From: Micromonospora inositola
GTDB taxonomy: Bacteria > Actinomycetota > Actinomycetes > Mycobacteriales > Micromonosporaceae
Assembly: GCF_900090285.1 (NCBI RefSeq)
Contig: NZ_LT607754.1
Span: 2,170,001 to 2,234,000, forward strand
DNA: 64,000 bases
Direction of reading: 5' to 3'
Under the pieces are notes generated by a model. It did no database searches, had not been told where the DNA came from, and was given only the letters and a program-made list of their open reading frames with translations. The translations under genes and the position numbers were made by a program. This document shows positions 52,867 through 62,057 of the stretch, piece after piece (within the stretch, counting starts at the first letter, position 1; every line of letters begins with the position of its first letter).

Positions 52867-55800
52867 TCACGCGGGCGGCAGGTGGGCCAGTTGCACCAAC
52901 CGGACCCCCTCCCGGCGGGTCACCAGCCGGCCCCGGCCCGGGGGCAGCGGGCTCGCCTTCACCTGACCCACCAGCGCCCCCTCCTCCGGGCCGCCGGACA
53001 TCACCAGGCCGGCCGTGGAGAGCTCCCGCAGCCGCTGGATGATCGGCTCGAACTGGGTCCGGCCGGCGCCGCCGGAACGCCGGGCCAGCACCAGGTGCAG
53101 CCCGACGTCGCGGGCGTGCGGCAGGTGCTCCTCCAGGGCACGCAGCGGGTTGGTCGGCCCGCCGGCCACCAGGTCGTAGTCGTCCACCAGCACGAACAGC
53201 TCCGGCCCAGACCACCAGGACCGGCTGCGCAGCTGGGCCGGGGTCACCTCGGGCCCGGGGATCCGGCCCTGCAGGTAGCCGGCGGCCGACTCGATCAGCT
53301 CGGCGGTGTGCGGGGCGGCGTTGCCGTACCCGATCAGGTGCGGCGTCTCGATCGTGCCCATCAGACTGCGCCGGTAGTCGACCAGGATCACCCGGGCCTG
53401 CTCCGGGGCGAACCGGGTGATGATCGAGCTGGCCAGCGCCCGCAGGAACGACGACTTGCCGCACTCGGCGTCACCGAAGACCACGAAGTGCGGCTCGGTC
53501 GCGAAGTCCAGCACCACCGGGCGCAGGTCCGCCTCGGCGACCCCGACCGGGAAGGCCAGGCCGGTGGTCGCCGCGAGGTCCAGGTCGGCGTACGGCAGCA
53601 CCGGCGGGAGCAGCCGGACCCGGGGCGCGGCCGGCCCGGCCCAGCCGGCGACGGCCGCCTTGACCAGGTCGACCGTCTCCCCGCCCAGCCCGGCGACCCG
53701 GGGCAGTGCGCCGAGGAAGTGCAGCCCCTCCGCGGTGATCCCCCGGCCGGCCTGCTCCGGCACGTTCGCCGCCACCGCCCGCTTCACCACCACCGAGTCC
53801 GACGGGTCGCCGAGGCGCAGTTCGAGCCGGGAACCGAACAGGTCGCGGATCGCCGGCCGGAAGTCGGTCCAGCGCACGGAGGCGGCCACCACGTGGACGC
53901 CGTACGACAGGCCGCGGGTGGCCAGGTCGGTGACCAGCGGCTCCAGGTCGTCGTAGTCGTTGCGCAGGGTGCCCCAGCCGTCCACCACCAGGAACACGTC
54001 GCCGAACGGGTCGGTGCCCGGCTGCCCGTTGGCCGGCGCCGCCGCCCGCCGCCGACGCCACGCCGCCATCGATTCCACGCCCAGTTCGGCGAAGCGGCGT
54101 TCCCGCTCGGCCAGGAGGGCAGCGATCTCCCCGACGGTACGGCGCACCGCGGTCGGGTCGGAGCGGCCGGCGACCCCGCCGACGTGCGGCAGGTCGCGCA
54201 GCACGCCGAGCGCCCCACCGCCGAAGTCGAGGCAGTAGACCTGCACCTCGGCCGGGGTGTGGGTGAGCGCCAGCGCGCAGATCAGCGTACGCAGCAGGCT
54301 CGATTTGCCGCTCTGCGGCTGACCGACCACCGCGACGTGCCCGGCCGCGCCGTCCAGCGCCAGCCAGAACAGGTCCCGGCGCTGTTCGTACGGCTTGTCG
54401 ACCACCGCCACCGGCACCTGGAGGGCGCCGTGCAGCTCGGGATTGCCGACGGTGAGCCCGCGTGCCGGGTCGGTGGCGACCGGGCCGAGCAGCTCGTCGA
54501 GGGTGGGGGAGCGGTCCAGCGGCGGCAGCCACACCTGGTGGGCCGGGGGGCCCTGCCCGGCCAGCCGGCCGACCAGCAGGTCGAGCAGGGTCTCGGTGGG
54601 CGAGTCCTCCTCGGCGGCGGGCGGCGCGGCCGGGGTGGCCGGCTCCGGCACCGGCACCAGGTGGGTGGAGAAGGCGAGCAGCCGGGGCGCGCCGGCGCCG
54701 GCCGCGCCCGCCGGGCCGCCCCGACGGCGGACCGCGCCGGATACGTACGCGGCCTTGAAGCGGACCAGCGGGTCGGTGCCGGAGCGCAGGTAGCCGTGCC
54801 CCGGGGAGCGGGGCAGCTCGTGCGCATCGGGCACCCCGAGCACCGTCCGGGACTCCAGCGCCGAGAAGGTCCGCAACCCGATCCGGTACGACAGGTGGGT
54901 GTCGAGGCCCCGTAGCCGCCCCTCTTCCAGCCGCTGGCTGGCCAGCAGCAGGTGCACGCCGAGGGACCGGCCCAGCCGGCCGATCTGCACGAAGAGGTCG
55001 ATGAAGTCGGGCTTGGCGGAGAGCAGCTCGGAGAACTCGTCGCAGATCAGCAGCAGCGACGGCAGCGGGGCGAGCGGGGTGCCGGCCGTGCGGGCCCGTT
55101 CGTAGTCGCGCAGGCTGGCGAAGTTGCCGGCCCGGCGCAGCAGCTCCTGCCGACGGACCAGCTCGCCGTTGATCGCGTCGACCATCCGGTCGACCAGCGG
55201 CAGCGCGTCGGCCAGGTTGGTGATCACCGCGGCGGTGTGCGGCAGCCGGTCGAAGGAGGCGAAGGTCGCCCCGCCCTTGAAGTCGACCAGCACGAAGTTG
55301 AGCTGCTCCGAGCTGTGCGTGGCGGCCAGCCCGAGCACCAGCGTGCGGAGCAGCTCGGACTTGCCGGAGCCGGTGGCCCCGATGAGCAGGCCGTGCGGGC
55401 CCATGCCGTCCTGCGCGGACTCCTTGAGGTCCAGCTCGATGGCGCCGCCGTCGGCGCCGACCCCGATCGGCACGCGCAGCCGGTCCCGGGCCGGTCGGGG
55501 CGCCCAGCCCTGCTCGGCGGTGAAGCTCTCCGAGTCGCCGAGGCCGAGCAGCTCGGGCAGGCCCGGCTCGGCGCCGGGCGGGGCGTCCGGTCCGCGTACG
55601 GTGCCGGCTAGCCGGAGCGGGGCGAGCCGGCGGGCGACCGCCTCCGCGTCGGCGAGCTCCAGGGCGTCGGCGGCGCCGACCTCGGCGGCCCCCTCGGCGG
55701 AGTGCGAGTGCAGCCGGCCGTCGCGCAGGTCGAGCAGGAGGGCGTACCGGTCGAGCAGCCGGGGCGGCGGGGTGTCCAGGTCGATGACGGTGACCGCGTC

Positions 55801-56829
55801 GATGCCGCCGTCCCCGGCCAGGTCGGTGGCCCCGGTCAGGTCGCCCCCGTCGAGCACCACCACCACGTGCGGCGCGTCGGTGGCCGGGCCAACCGGGCTG
55901 AACCGGGACCGGCTGGCCAGCACCTCGTCGAGGAGCCGTTCCAGCTCGGCGGCGGAGCTGGTGACCAGCCGGACCGGGCCGAGCGCGTCGGCGCGGCTCG
56001 GGTGCTGGGCGTGCGGCAGCCATTTGACCCAGTCCCAGAGCCCCCGCCGTTCCGGCCCGGCGCAGACCGCGATCAGCAGCTCGTCCGGGGCGTGGAAGAC
56101 GGCGAGCTGGGCGAGCACGGCCCGGACGAGGGCCTGCGCGGCCGGCGAGCCGGCCCCCCGCGCGCCGGCGGGACCGCGGACGAAGACCCGGGCGAAGCTG
56201 CGCAGCGAGAGCGCCACCGGCAGGTCCGGCACCACCGAGTACGCGTCGAGGAAGCGCCGCAGCGCGCCCGCGGTCATCGGCTCCAGCTCCTCCAGCGGCC
56301 GGGTGACCGGCGGGACGAGTGGGGTGGCCAGCGTCTGCGGGCCGACCCCCAGCCGGACCACCGCGAAGTCGGGGTCGCCCGGGCGGCGTTCCCAGACCCG
56401 GTGGCTGTCCACGGTGGACCAGAGCCGGCCCGGGTCGGGATGCCGGTAGTGGAGTCCGGCCCGCTGCGCCCCGGCCGTCTGCCGCACCCGACGGCGCAGC
56501 GCGGTCAGGTGGCGCAGGTACTCCCGCCGGGCGGCCATCATCTCCGACTTCTTCGGGGTGCCGGTGGCGCTGCCCCACGAGGTGACCAGCATGGCCACCG
56601 AGGAGAGCCCGAACATGCCGCCCACCACGTACGAGTAGGCCCCGCCGCCGCGGCCGAACATCATCGCCATCGCCACCGTGCCGCCGAGCATGGGCAGCAC
56701 CATCAGCGCCTGCTGCCAGCGCCCGCCGGTCCCGACGGGGATCTCCGGCGGCGCCTCCACCGGCAGATCACCGACCGGAATCTCCGGCGCGGGACGCCGC
56801 GGCGGGCGCTTGATGACGACAGTGGACAC
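52867..56829 (-). CDS. eccC: type VII secretion ATPase EccC
   Basis: A 1320-residue FtsK/SpoIIIE-type protein. Start taken at GTG 56829 behind GGGAGG, giving the usual VSTVVIKRPPRRPAPE; an ATG 12 bases earlier is possible. Two TM helices (~40-90) are followed by three ATPase modules with P-loops GATGSGKS (~484-491), GQPQSGKS (~836-843) and GDAECGKS (~1150), with Walker B LLLICDEF, FLVVDGW, FVLVDDYD. A single unsplit chain, as in Firmicutes and many actinomycetes. It drives substrate recognition and translocation in the ESX complex. Confidence 0.95.
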   Translation of the reverse strand: MSTVVIKRPPRRPAPEIPVGDLPVEAPPEIPVGTGGRWQQALMVLPMLGGTVAMAMMFGRGGGAYSYVVGGMFGLSSVAMLVTSWGSATGTPKKSEMMAARREYLRHLTALRRRVRQTAGAQRAGLHYRHPDPGRLWSTVDSHRVWERRPGDPDFAVVRLGVGPQTLATPLVPPVTRPLEELEPMTAGALRRFLDAYSVVPDLPVALSLRSFARVFVRGPAGARGAGSPAAQALVRAVLAQLAVFHAPDELLIAVCAGPERRGLWDWVKWLPHAQHPSRADALGPVRLVTSSAAELERLLDEVLASRSRFSPVGPATDAPHVVVVLDGGDLTGATDLAGDGGIDAVTVIDLDTPPPRLLDRYALLLDLRDGRLHSHSAEGAAEVGAADALELADAEAVARRLAPLRLAGTVRGPDAPPGAEPGLPELLGLGDSESFTAEQGWAPRPARDRLRVPIGVGADGGAIELDLKESAQDGMGPHGLLIGATGSGKSELLRTLVLGLAATHSSEQLNFVLVDFKGGATFASFDRLPHTAAVITNLADALPLVDRMVDAINGELVRRQELLRRAGNFASLRDYERARTAGTPLAPLPSLLLICDEFSELLSAKPDFIDLFVQIGRLGRSLGVHLLLASQRLEEGRLRGLDTHLSYRIGLRTFSALESRTVLGVPDAHELPRSPGHGYLRSGTDPLVRFKAAYVSGAVRRRGGPAGAAGAGAPRLLAFSTHLVPVPEPATPAAPPAAEEDSPTETLLDLLVGRLAGQGPPAHQVWLPPLDRSPTLDELLGPVATDPARGLTVGNPELHGALQVPVAVVDKPYEQRRDLFWLALDGAAGHVAVVGQPQSGKSSLLRTLICALALTHTPAEVQVYCLDFGGGALGVLRDLPHVGGVAGRSDPTAVRRTVGEIAALLAERERRFAELGVESMAAWRRRRAAAPANGQPGTDPFGDVFLVVDGWGTLRNDYDDLEPLVTDLATRGLSYGVHVVAASVRWTDFRPAIRDLFGSRLELRLGDPSDSVVVKRAVAANVPEQAGRGITAEGLHFLGALPRVAGLGGETVDLVKAAVAGWAGPAAPRVRLLPPVLPYADLDLAATTGLAFPVGVAEADLRPVVLDFATEPHFVVFGDAECGKSSFLRALASSIITRFAPEQARVILVDYRRSLMGTIETPHLIGYGNAAPHTAELIESAAGYLQGRIPGPEVTPAQLRSRSWWSGPELFVLVDDYDLVAGGPTNPLRALEEHLPHARDVGLHLVLARRSGGAGRTQFEPIIQRLRELSTAGLVMSGGPEEGALVGQVKASPLPPGRGRLVTRREGVRLVQLAHLPPA

Positions 56830-56922
56830 GGAGCCTCCCATGGCTCTCGGTAACCCGAGCCTGGCTCATCGTAGGTAAAGTCCTCTCGTCCGTCAGCCAC
56901 CGTTTCCGCTCGATATGGAGAT

Positions 56923-58332
56923 ATGTCGATGACAGTCGGCCTGGCGCGGGTCACCATCAGCGCTCCCCAGCGGCGGGTGGACGTGGCCCTGCCGGAGCAG
57001 GTCCCCCTGGCCGAGCTGCTGCCGGAGGTGCTGCGGCACGCCGGCGAGGGGCTGGCCGACGACGGGGAGCGGCACGGCGGCTGGGTGCTCCGCCGTATGG
57101 ACGGCGCGGTGCTGGCGACCGCGCAGGCGCTGCTGCCGCAGGGGGTGCGCGACGGGGAGGTGCTGCACCTGGTGCCGGCCCGCGCGCAGTGGCCCGAGTT
57201 GGAGTACGACGACGTGGTCGAGGCGATCGCGGACGGCGCCCGCCGCCGGGGCAGTGCCTGGTCGCCCGCCGCCACCCGGGCCGCCACGCTGGCCGGGGCG
57301 GCGGTGCCGCTCGCCGTCGGGCTGCTCGCCGTGCTGGCCGGCGGCCCCGGGCAGCGGACCGGCTGGCCGGTCGCCGCCGCCGTGGCGCTGCTGCTCGTGC
57401 TCGCCGGCACGGCCGCCTCCCGGGCGTACGGGGACGGCCCGGCCGGCGCCACCTTCGGCGGGTACGCGCTGCCGTACGCCGCCGCCGCAGGTGCCCTCGC
57501 GGTCAGCTCGGGTGACCCGGTCGGCCCGTTCGGGCCGCTGCGCTGGCTGGGCGCGCCCGAGCTGCTGGCCGGCTCGGTGGCGCTGCTGCTGCTGTCGGTG
57601 CTCGGCCTGCTCGGCGTGGCCACCCGGTCCCGGGTCTTCGTGGCCGGCGCGACCGTCGGCTCGGTCGGCGGGCTCGCCGCGCTCGGCGGGCTGTTCCTCG
57701 ACCCGGCGGCCACCGCGGCGGTGCTGCTCTGCGCGCTCGTCTTCACGCTCGGCGCGCTGCCGCTGCTGGCCATCCGACTGGGCAAGATGCCGTTGCCGCC
57801 GATCACCCTGCCGGCCGCCGGGCCCGGCGGGGAGGCGCACGCGGTGCGGGACCTGCCCGACCGGGGCCGGGTCCACGCGGCGGTGGCCCGGACCGAGGAG
57901 ATGTTGACCGGGATGCTGCTCGGGCACGCCGTCCTCGCGGTCGCCGCCGCGGCGGTGCTCACCGCGGCGGGCGGGGTGGCCGGGCCACTGCTGGTCGCGG
58001 TCGGGTCGGCCGTGCTGCTGCTGCGGTCCCGGCTCTTCGTCGCGCTGCGGCACCGGGTGCCGACGGTCGCCGCCGGCCTGGCCGGGTTCGCCGTGCTCGG
58101 CGGGGCGCTCGCCGGCCGGGCCGGCTCCGCGGGCCTGCTCGCGCTGACCGTCGGCGGGCTCGCCCTGGCCCTGGTCGCGGTGGCGGCCGGCACCACGTAC
58201 GCCCGGCGGCCGGTCTCCCCGTACCTCGGTCGGCTGGCCGACCTCACCGACACCGCGCTGGTGGTCTCCGTGGTGCCGGTGGCCTGCGCGGTGCTGGACC
58301 TCTACGACCGGGCCCGTGGCCTGCTCGGCTGA
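56923..58332 (+). CDS. eccD: type VII secretion membrane channel EccD
   Basis: A 469-residue protein. A ubiquitin-like N-terminal domain (1-90; RVTISAPQRRVDVALPEQ, ELLPEVLRH) is followed by 11 predicted helices, as in EccD. It is divergent from eccC with a 93-bp shared promoter region; GGAG precedes the ATG. No EccB, EccE or Esx gene follows; it ends at a terminator. Confidence 0.93.
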   Translation: MSMTVGLARVTISAPQRRVDVALPEQVPLAELLPEVLRHAGEGLADDGERHGGWVLRRMDGAVLATAQALLPQGVRDGEVLHLVPARAQWPELEYDDVVEAIADGARRRGSAWSPAATRAATLAGAAVPLAVGLLAVLAGGPGQRTGWPVAAAVALLLVLAGTAASRAYGDGPAGATFGGYALPYAAAAGALAVSSGDPVGPFGPLRWLGAPELLAGSVALLLLSVLGLLGVATRSRVFVAGATVGSVGGLAALGGLFLDPAATAAVLLCALVFTLGALPLLAIRLGKMPLPPITLPAAGPGGEAHAVRDLPDRGRVHAAVARTEEMLTGMLLGHAVLAVAAAAVLTAAGGVAGPLLVAVGSAVLLLRSRLFVALRHRVPTVAAGLAGFAVLGGALAGRAGSAGLLALTVGGLALALVAVAAGTTYARRPVSPYLGRLADLTDTALVVSVVPVACAVLDLYDRARGLLG

Positions 58333-58339
58333 GACGCGA

Positions 58340-58368
58340 AGGCCCGGGTCGGCGAGCGACCCGGGCCT
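58340..58368. terminator. terminator between eccD and ppa
   Basis: Perfect 12-bp stem AGGCCCGGGTCG / CGACCCGGGCCT with a GCGAG loop, between convergent genes. Confidence 0.88.
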
Positions 58369-58384
58369 GTCACACGTCCGACGG

Positions 58385-58888
58385 TCAGTGCGCGTCGCCG
58401 CGCTCGGCGGCGTCCTTGGCGCGCTGGTACGAGGCGCGGATCTCGGCCTCCGCCTCGGTACGCCCCACCCAGGTGGCGCCTTCGACCGACTTGCCGGGTT
58501 CGAGGTCCTTGTACACCTCGAAGAAGTGCTGGATCTCCAGCCGGTCGAACTCGCCCAGGTGGTGGATGTCGCGCAGGTGCTCCTGGCGCGGGTCCTCGTA
58601 GGGCACGCAGAGGACCTTGTCGTCGCCGCCCTTCTCGTCCGTCATCCGGAACATGCCGATCGTGCGGCAGCGGATCAGGCAGCCCGGGAAGGTGGGCTCG
58701 GGGACCAGCACGAGGGCGTCCAGCGGGTCGCCGTCCTCGCCCAGGGTGCCCTCGATGAAGCCGTAGTCGGCCGGGTACTGCGTGGACGTGAAGAGGGTGC
58801 GGTCCAGCCGGATCCGGCCGGTCGCGTGGTCCACCTCGTACTTGTTGCGGTGACCCTTCGGGATCTCAACCGTGACGTCGAAATCCAT
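58385..58888 (-). CDS. ppa: inorganic pyrophosphatase (class I)
   Basis: A 167-residue soluble pyrophosphatase: [35 protein letters not shown] with metal ligands Asp52, Asp54 and Asp57, and later [13 protein letters not shown]. It hydrolyses pyrophosphate released in biosynthesis. Length and motif spacing match the hexameric bacterial form. Confidence 0.97.
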   Translation of the reverse strand: MDFDVTVEIPKGHRNKYEVDHATGRIRLDRTLFTSTQYPADYGFIEGTLGEDGDPLDALVLVPEPTFPGCLIRCRTIGMFRMTDEKGGDDKVLCVPYEDPRQEHLRDIHHLGEFDRLEIQHFFEVYKDLEPGKSVEGATWVGRTEAEAEIRASYQRAKDAAERGDAH

Positions 58889-59043
58889 CTTCCACGCTCC
58901 CTCGTTTGCCCACGCTGGCTAACGGAAACCAGCGGCGCCGCTCCCGGACAGGTGAATGCCCACCCGCCGGCTCCGATCGCCGCATAGTGTTCGGACCGAA
59001 GTAGTGTCACCCAAGGTGCTTTTCGACGGGGGAGGAGGGGGTC

Positions 59044-60900
59044 GTGGGGAGGGAAGATTCACACTACCGCCCGGAGGGGGTTGACGGGCGGAAGTTCGGC
59101 GGTCCCGGTTCCGGCGGCGCCACCGGGCGCGTCCCGGTCCCCGACGCCCAGTTCCCCCGGGCCCCCGGCGACCCCGGCGACCCCGGCCGCCGCCCCGACG
59201 CCGGCTCCGCGCCGGTCGGCCGGGCCAACCCGCAGCAGTACGGTCCCGACCCGGTCGGCCGGGCCAACCCGCAGTCGTACGGCTCCGCGCCGGTCGGCCG
59301 GGCCCGCCCCGATCAGTTCGCCGGTCGGGCCGAGCAGTCGCCGTACGGCGCTGCCCCGTTGCGCTGGCCGGACCAGGACGGCCCGGGCGGCGGACCGGTG
59401 GGTCTGGCCGCCCCGCCGGCCGCCCCCGAGCCCCCGCCGGCCCGTCCTCGTCGGCGGCTGCCGATGACCGTGCTCGCCGCCGTGCTGGTCGTCGTGCTGG
59501 CCGCGGTCGGGCTGGCCGTGGTGCGGCCCGGGCCGGTGGCCGGCTGGCTGGGCGGCGAGGCCGCCTCGCCGTCGGCCAGCGCGCAGCCGTCCGAGCCCGA
59601 CCCGCTGGCGGTGCTCGCCGGTCCGGACCCCAACGCCCCGATCCCGTCCGCCGACGGGGTCCGCGCCGCGCTCGACCCGCTGGTCCGCGCGGCGGCCCTC
59701 GGCGACCGGGTGAACGTGTCGGTGGCCGACGTGACCACCGGCCAGGCGCTGTACGGCAGTGGCCAGGACACGCCCACGGTGCCCGCCTCGGTGACCAAGC
59801 TGGCGACCGCGGTGACCGTGCTGGCCGCCCGGGGGCCCGCGTACCGGATCCCCACCCGCGCGGTGGCCGGCGCGACCCCCGGCGAGGTGGTCATCGTCGG
59901 CGGCGGCGACCCGACCCTGGCCGTGGACAAGAACGGCTTCTACCCGGGCGCGGCCCGGCTGGACGACCTGGCCGCCCAGGTACGCAAGGCGCTGGGCGGC
60001 ACCGCGCCGACCCGGGTCACCGTCGACTCGTCCCTGTTCAACGGCCCGGTGTACGAGCCGGGCTGGGATTCGGACATTCCGACCGGCGGCTTCGGCGCGG
60101 CGATCACCGCGCTGATGACCGACGGTGCCCGCCGGGACCCGGAGGAGGCGCGCAGGACCTCCGAGGCCACCAACCACGCCGCCGAGCGGGTGCCCCAGCC
60201 GGACCTGACCGCCGGCCGGCAGTTCGCCCGGCTGCTCGGGCTCTCCGGGGACGCCGCCGAGGTGAAGCGGGGCAAGGCGCCCGCCGCCGCCGCGGCGAGC
60301 GCGGCGGCCGGAGCGCCGGCGCCCGGGACCGAGCTCGGCAAGGTCGAGTCGCTGCCGCTGGTCCGGCTGGTCGACATCATGATCAGCGAGAGCGACAACG
60401 TGATCGCCGAGACGCTGGCCCGCCAGGTGGCACTCGCTCGGAACAAGCCGGCCTCCTTCGCCGGTGGCGCCGCGGCGACCGACGCGGTGATCGGCGAGCT
60501 GGGGCTGCCGGCCGACGAGATCAGCCTCGCCGACGGCAGCGGCCTGTCCCGGACCAACCGGATCAGCCCGTCGCTGCTGACCGACCTGATCACCCTCGCC
60601 GGCAACGGCAGTCACCCCGAACTCGCGGCGATCTTCGGGGGCCTGCCGGTGGGCGGCTGGTCCGGCACCCTCGACGACCGCTACCAGGCGGCGGTGACCA
60701 AGGCCGGGGCGGGCGTGGTCCGCGCCAAGACCGGGACGCTGTCCCGGGTCAACGCCATCGCCGGGCTGGTCACCACGGCCGACGGCCGGTTGCTGACGTT
60801 CGCGGTGCTGACCGACCAGGCCCCGTCGGACACCCTGGACCAGACCCGTCAGGCCCTTGACCGGATCACCACCGCGCTGGCCGGCTGCGGCTGCCGCTGA
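59044..60900 (+). CDS. dacB: D-alanyl-D-alanine carboxypeptidase/endopeptidase, PBP4 type
   Basis: A 618-residue S13-family enzyme. Cytoplasmic Pro-rich N-terminus with three 13-residue repeats, one TM (~139-162), then the penicillin-binding domain: ASVTK with Ser249-x-x-Lys252, Ser450-Asp-Asn452, and Lys562-Thr-Gly564. It trims and opens cell-wall cross-links. GTG start behind GGGAGGAGG. First of a rightward run with the zinc-protease-like gene and tilS, the usual actinobacterial order around ppa. Confidence 0.93.
   Translation: MGREDSHYRPEGVDGRKFGGPGSGGATGRVPVPDAQFPRAPGDPGDPGRRPDAGSAPVGRANPQQYGPDPVGRANPQSYGSAPVGRARPDQFAGRAEQSPYGAAPLRWPDQDGPGGGPVGLAAPPAAPEPPPARPRRRLPMTVLAAVLVVVLAAVGLAVVRPGPVAGWLGGEAASPSASAQPSEPDPLAVLAGPDPNAPIPSADGVRAALDPLVRAAALGDRVNVSVADVTTGQALYGSGQDTPTVPASVTKLATAVTVLAARGPAYRIPTRAVAGATPGEVVIVGGGDPTLAVDKNGFYPGAARLDDLAAQVRKALGGTAPTRVTVDSSLFNGPVYEPGWDSDIPTGGFGAAITALMTDGARRDPEEARRTSEATNHAAERVPQPDLTAGRQFARLLGLSGDAAEVKRGKAPAAAAASAAAGAPAPGTELGKVESLPLVRLVDIMISESDNVIAETLARQVALARNKPASFAGGAAATDAVIGELGLPADEISLADGSGLSRTNRISPSLLTDLITLAGNGSHPELAAIFGGLPVGGWSGTLDDRYQAAVTKAGAGVVRAKTGTLSRVNAIAGLVTTADGRLLTFAVLTDQAPSDTLDQTRQALDRITTALAGCGCR
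59212..59328. repeat. three tandem 39-bp coding repeats in dacB
   Basis: Units start at 59212, 59251 and 59290, each opening CCGGTCGGCCGGGC and encoding PVGRA(N/R)P(Q/D)... The last unit has diverged. They lengthen the cytoplasmic Pro/Gln-rich tail. Confidence 0.85.
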
Positions 60901-60979
60901 CCAGCGCGGTGGTGCGATCGGCGTCGATCGGCCACCGCCAGCCCGGGCCGGGGTGTTCCGGCGCGGGTACGGTGGGTTC

Positions 60980-62047
60980 ATGGCGCAGTTCGTGGACTGG
61001 GATCTGGCCGCCGCGACCGCGGGGGCGCTGGGCAAGTCGGGCCCCCGGGTGTCGTACGCCGAGGCCACCGACGTGGTCGGCGAGCTGCGGCGACTGACCG
61101 AGGAGGCGGCCGGGCACGTCGCCGACTACACCGGGCTGCGCTCGCAGGTGGCCCACCCGCCGGTGAAGGTGGTGGACCGCCGGGACTGGGCGGCCGCCAA
61201 CATCGCCGGGCTGCGTGAGGTGATCACCCCGTTGGTGAACCGGCTCTCCGGGGACAAGCGGCCCGGACCGCTGACCGAGGCGATCGGCTCCCGGCTGACC
61301 GGGGTGCAGGCCGGCAGCGTGCTGGCCTACCTCTCCGGCCGGGTCCTCGGCCAGTACGAGGTCTTCTCCGGCGACCCCGGCCAGTTGCTGCTGGTGGCGC
61401 CGAACATCGTCGAGGTGGAGCGGAAGCTGGGGGCCGACCCCCGGGACTTCCGGCTCTGGGTCTGCCTGCACGAGGTGACCCACCGGACGCAGTTCACCGC
61501 CGTGCCGTGGATGCGGGCGTACTTCCTCGGCGAGGTGCAGGCGTTCGTCGACGCCTCGCAGGGCGGCGAGCACCTGCTGGAGCGGCTGCGGCGTGGCGTG
61601 GCCACCCTCTCCGACGCCGTGAAGGACCCGGAGAGCCGGGCCAGCGTGCTGGACATCGTGCAGACCCCCGCCCAGCGGGCGGTGCTCGACCGGCTCACCG
61701 CGCTGATGACCCTGCTGGAGGGGCACGCCGAGTTCGTGATGGACGGCGTCGGCCCGCAGGTGATCCCGAGCGTCGAGTCGATCCGGGCCGCGTTCAACCG
61801 GCGCCGCGAGTCCGGCAACCCGCTGGAGAAGGCGATTCGCCGGCTGCTCGGCATCGAGGTCAAGATGCGGCAGTACGCCGAGGGCCGCAAGTTCGTGCAC
61901 GGCGTGGTGGAGCGGGTCGGCATGGAGGGCTTCAACAAGATCTTCGGCTCGCCGCTGACCCTGCCCCGGCTGGAGGAGCTGGGCGACCCGGACGCCTGGG
62001 TGGCCCGGGTGCACGGGCCGACCGCGGCGACCCCGAGCGCCGGCTGA
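60980..62047 (+). CDS. zinc-dependent metalloprotease-like, coenzyme F420-associated family
   Basis: A 355-residue protein with the zinc motif LHEVTHRTQF (HEVTH at 164-168), HAEFVMDGVG downstream (probable third ligand) and the family segments LGQYEVFSG and NRLSGDKRPGP. It belongs to the TIGR03624/DUF2342 group, in actinobacteria next to dacB and tilS and statistically linked to F420, though no enzymatic role is proven. The ATG at 60980 follows GGTGGG. Ends 10 bases before tilS. Confidence 0.9.
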   Translation: MAQFVDWDLAAATAGALGKSGPRVSYAEATDVVGELRRLTEEAAGHVADYTGLRSQVAHPPVKVVDRRDWAAANIAGLREVITPLVNRLSGDKRPGPLTEAIGSRLTGVQAGSVLAYLSGRVLGQYEVFSGDPGQLLLVAPNIVEVERKLGADPRDFRLWVCLHEVTHRTQFTAVPWMRAYFLGEVQAFVDASQGGEHLLERLRRGVATLSDAVKDPESRASVLDIVQTPAQRAVLDRLTALMTLLEGHAEFVMDGVGPQVIPSVESIRAAFNRRRESGNPLEKAIRRLLGIEVKMRQYAEGRKFVHGVVERVGMEGFNKIFGSPLTLPRLEELGDPDAWVARVHGPTAATPSAG

Positions 62048-62057
62048 GCCGCCCGCC

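Noticed and set aside
53471..56578. 1035-codon frame within eccC
   Set aside because: Arg/Gly/Ala-rich shadow without Walker motifs; the EccC frame has all three P-loops.
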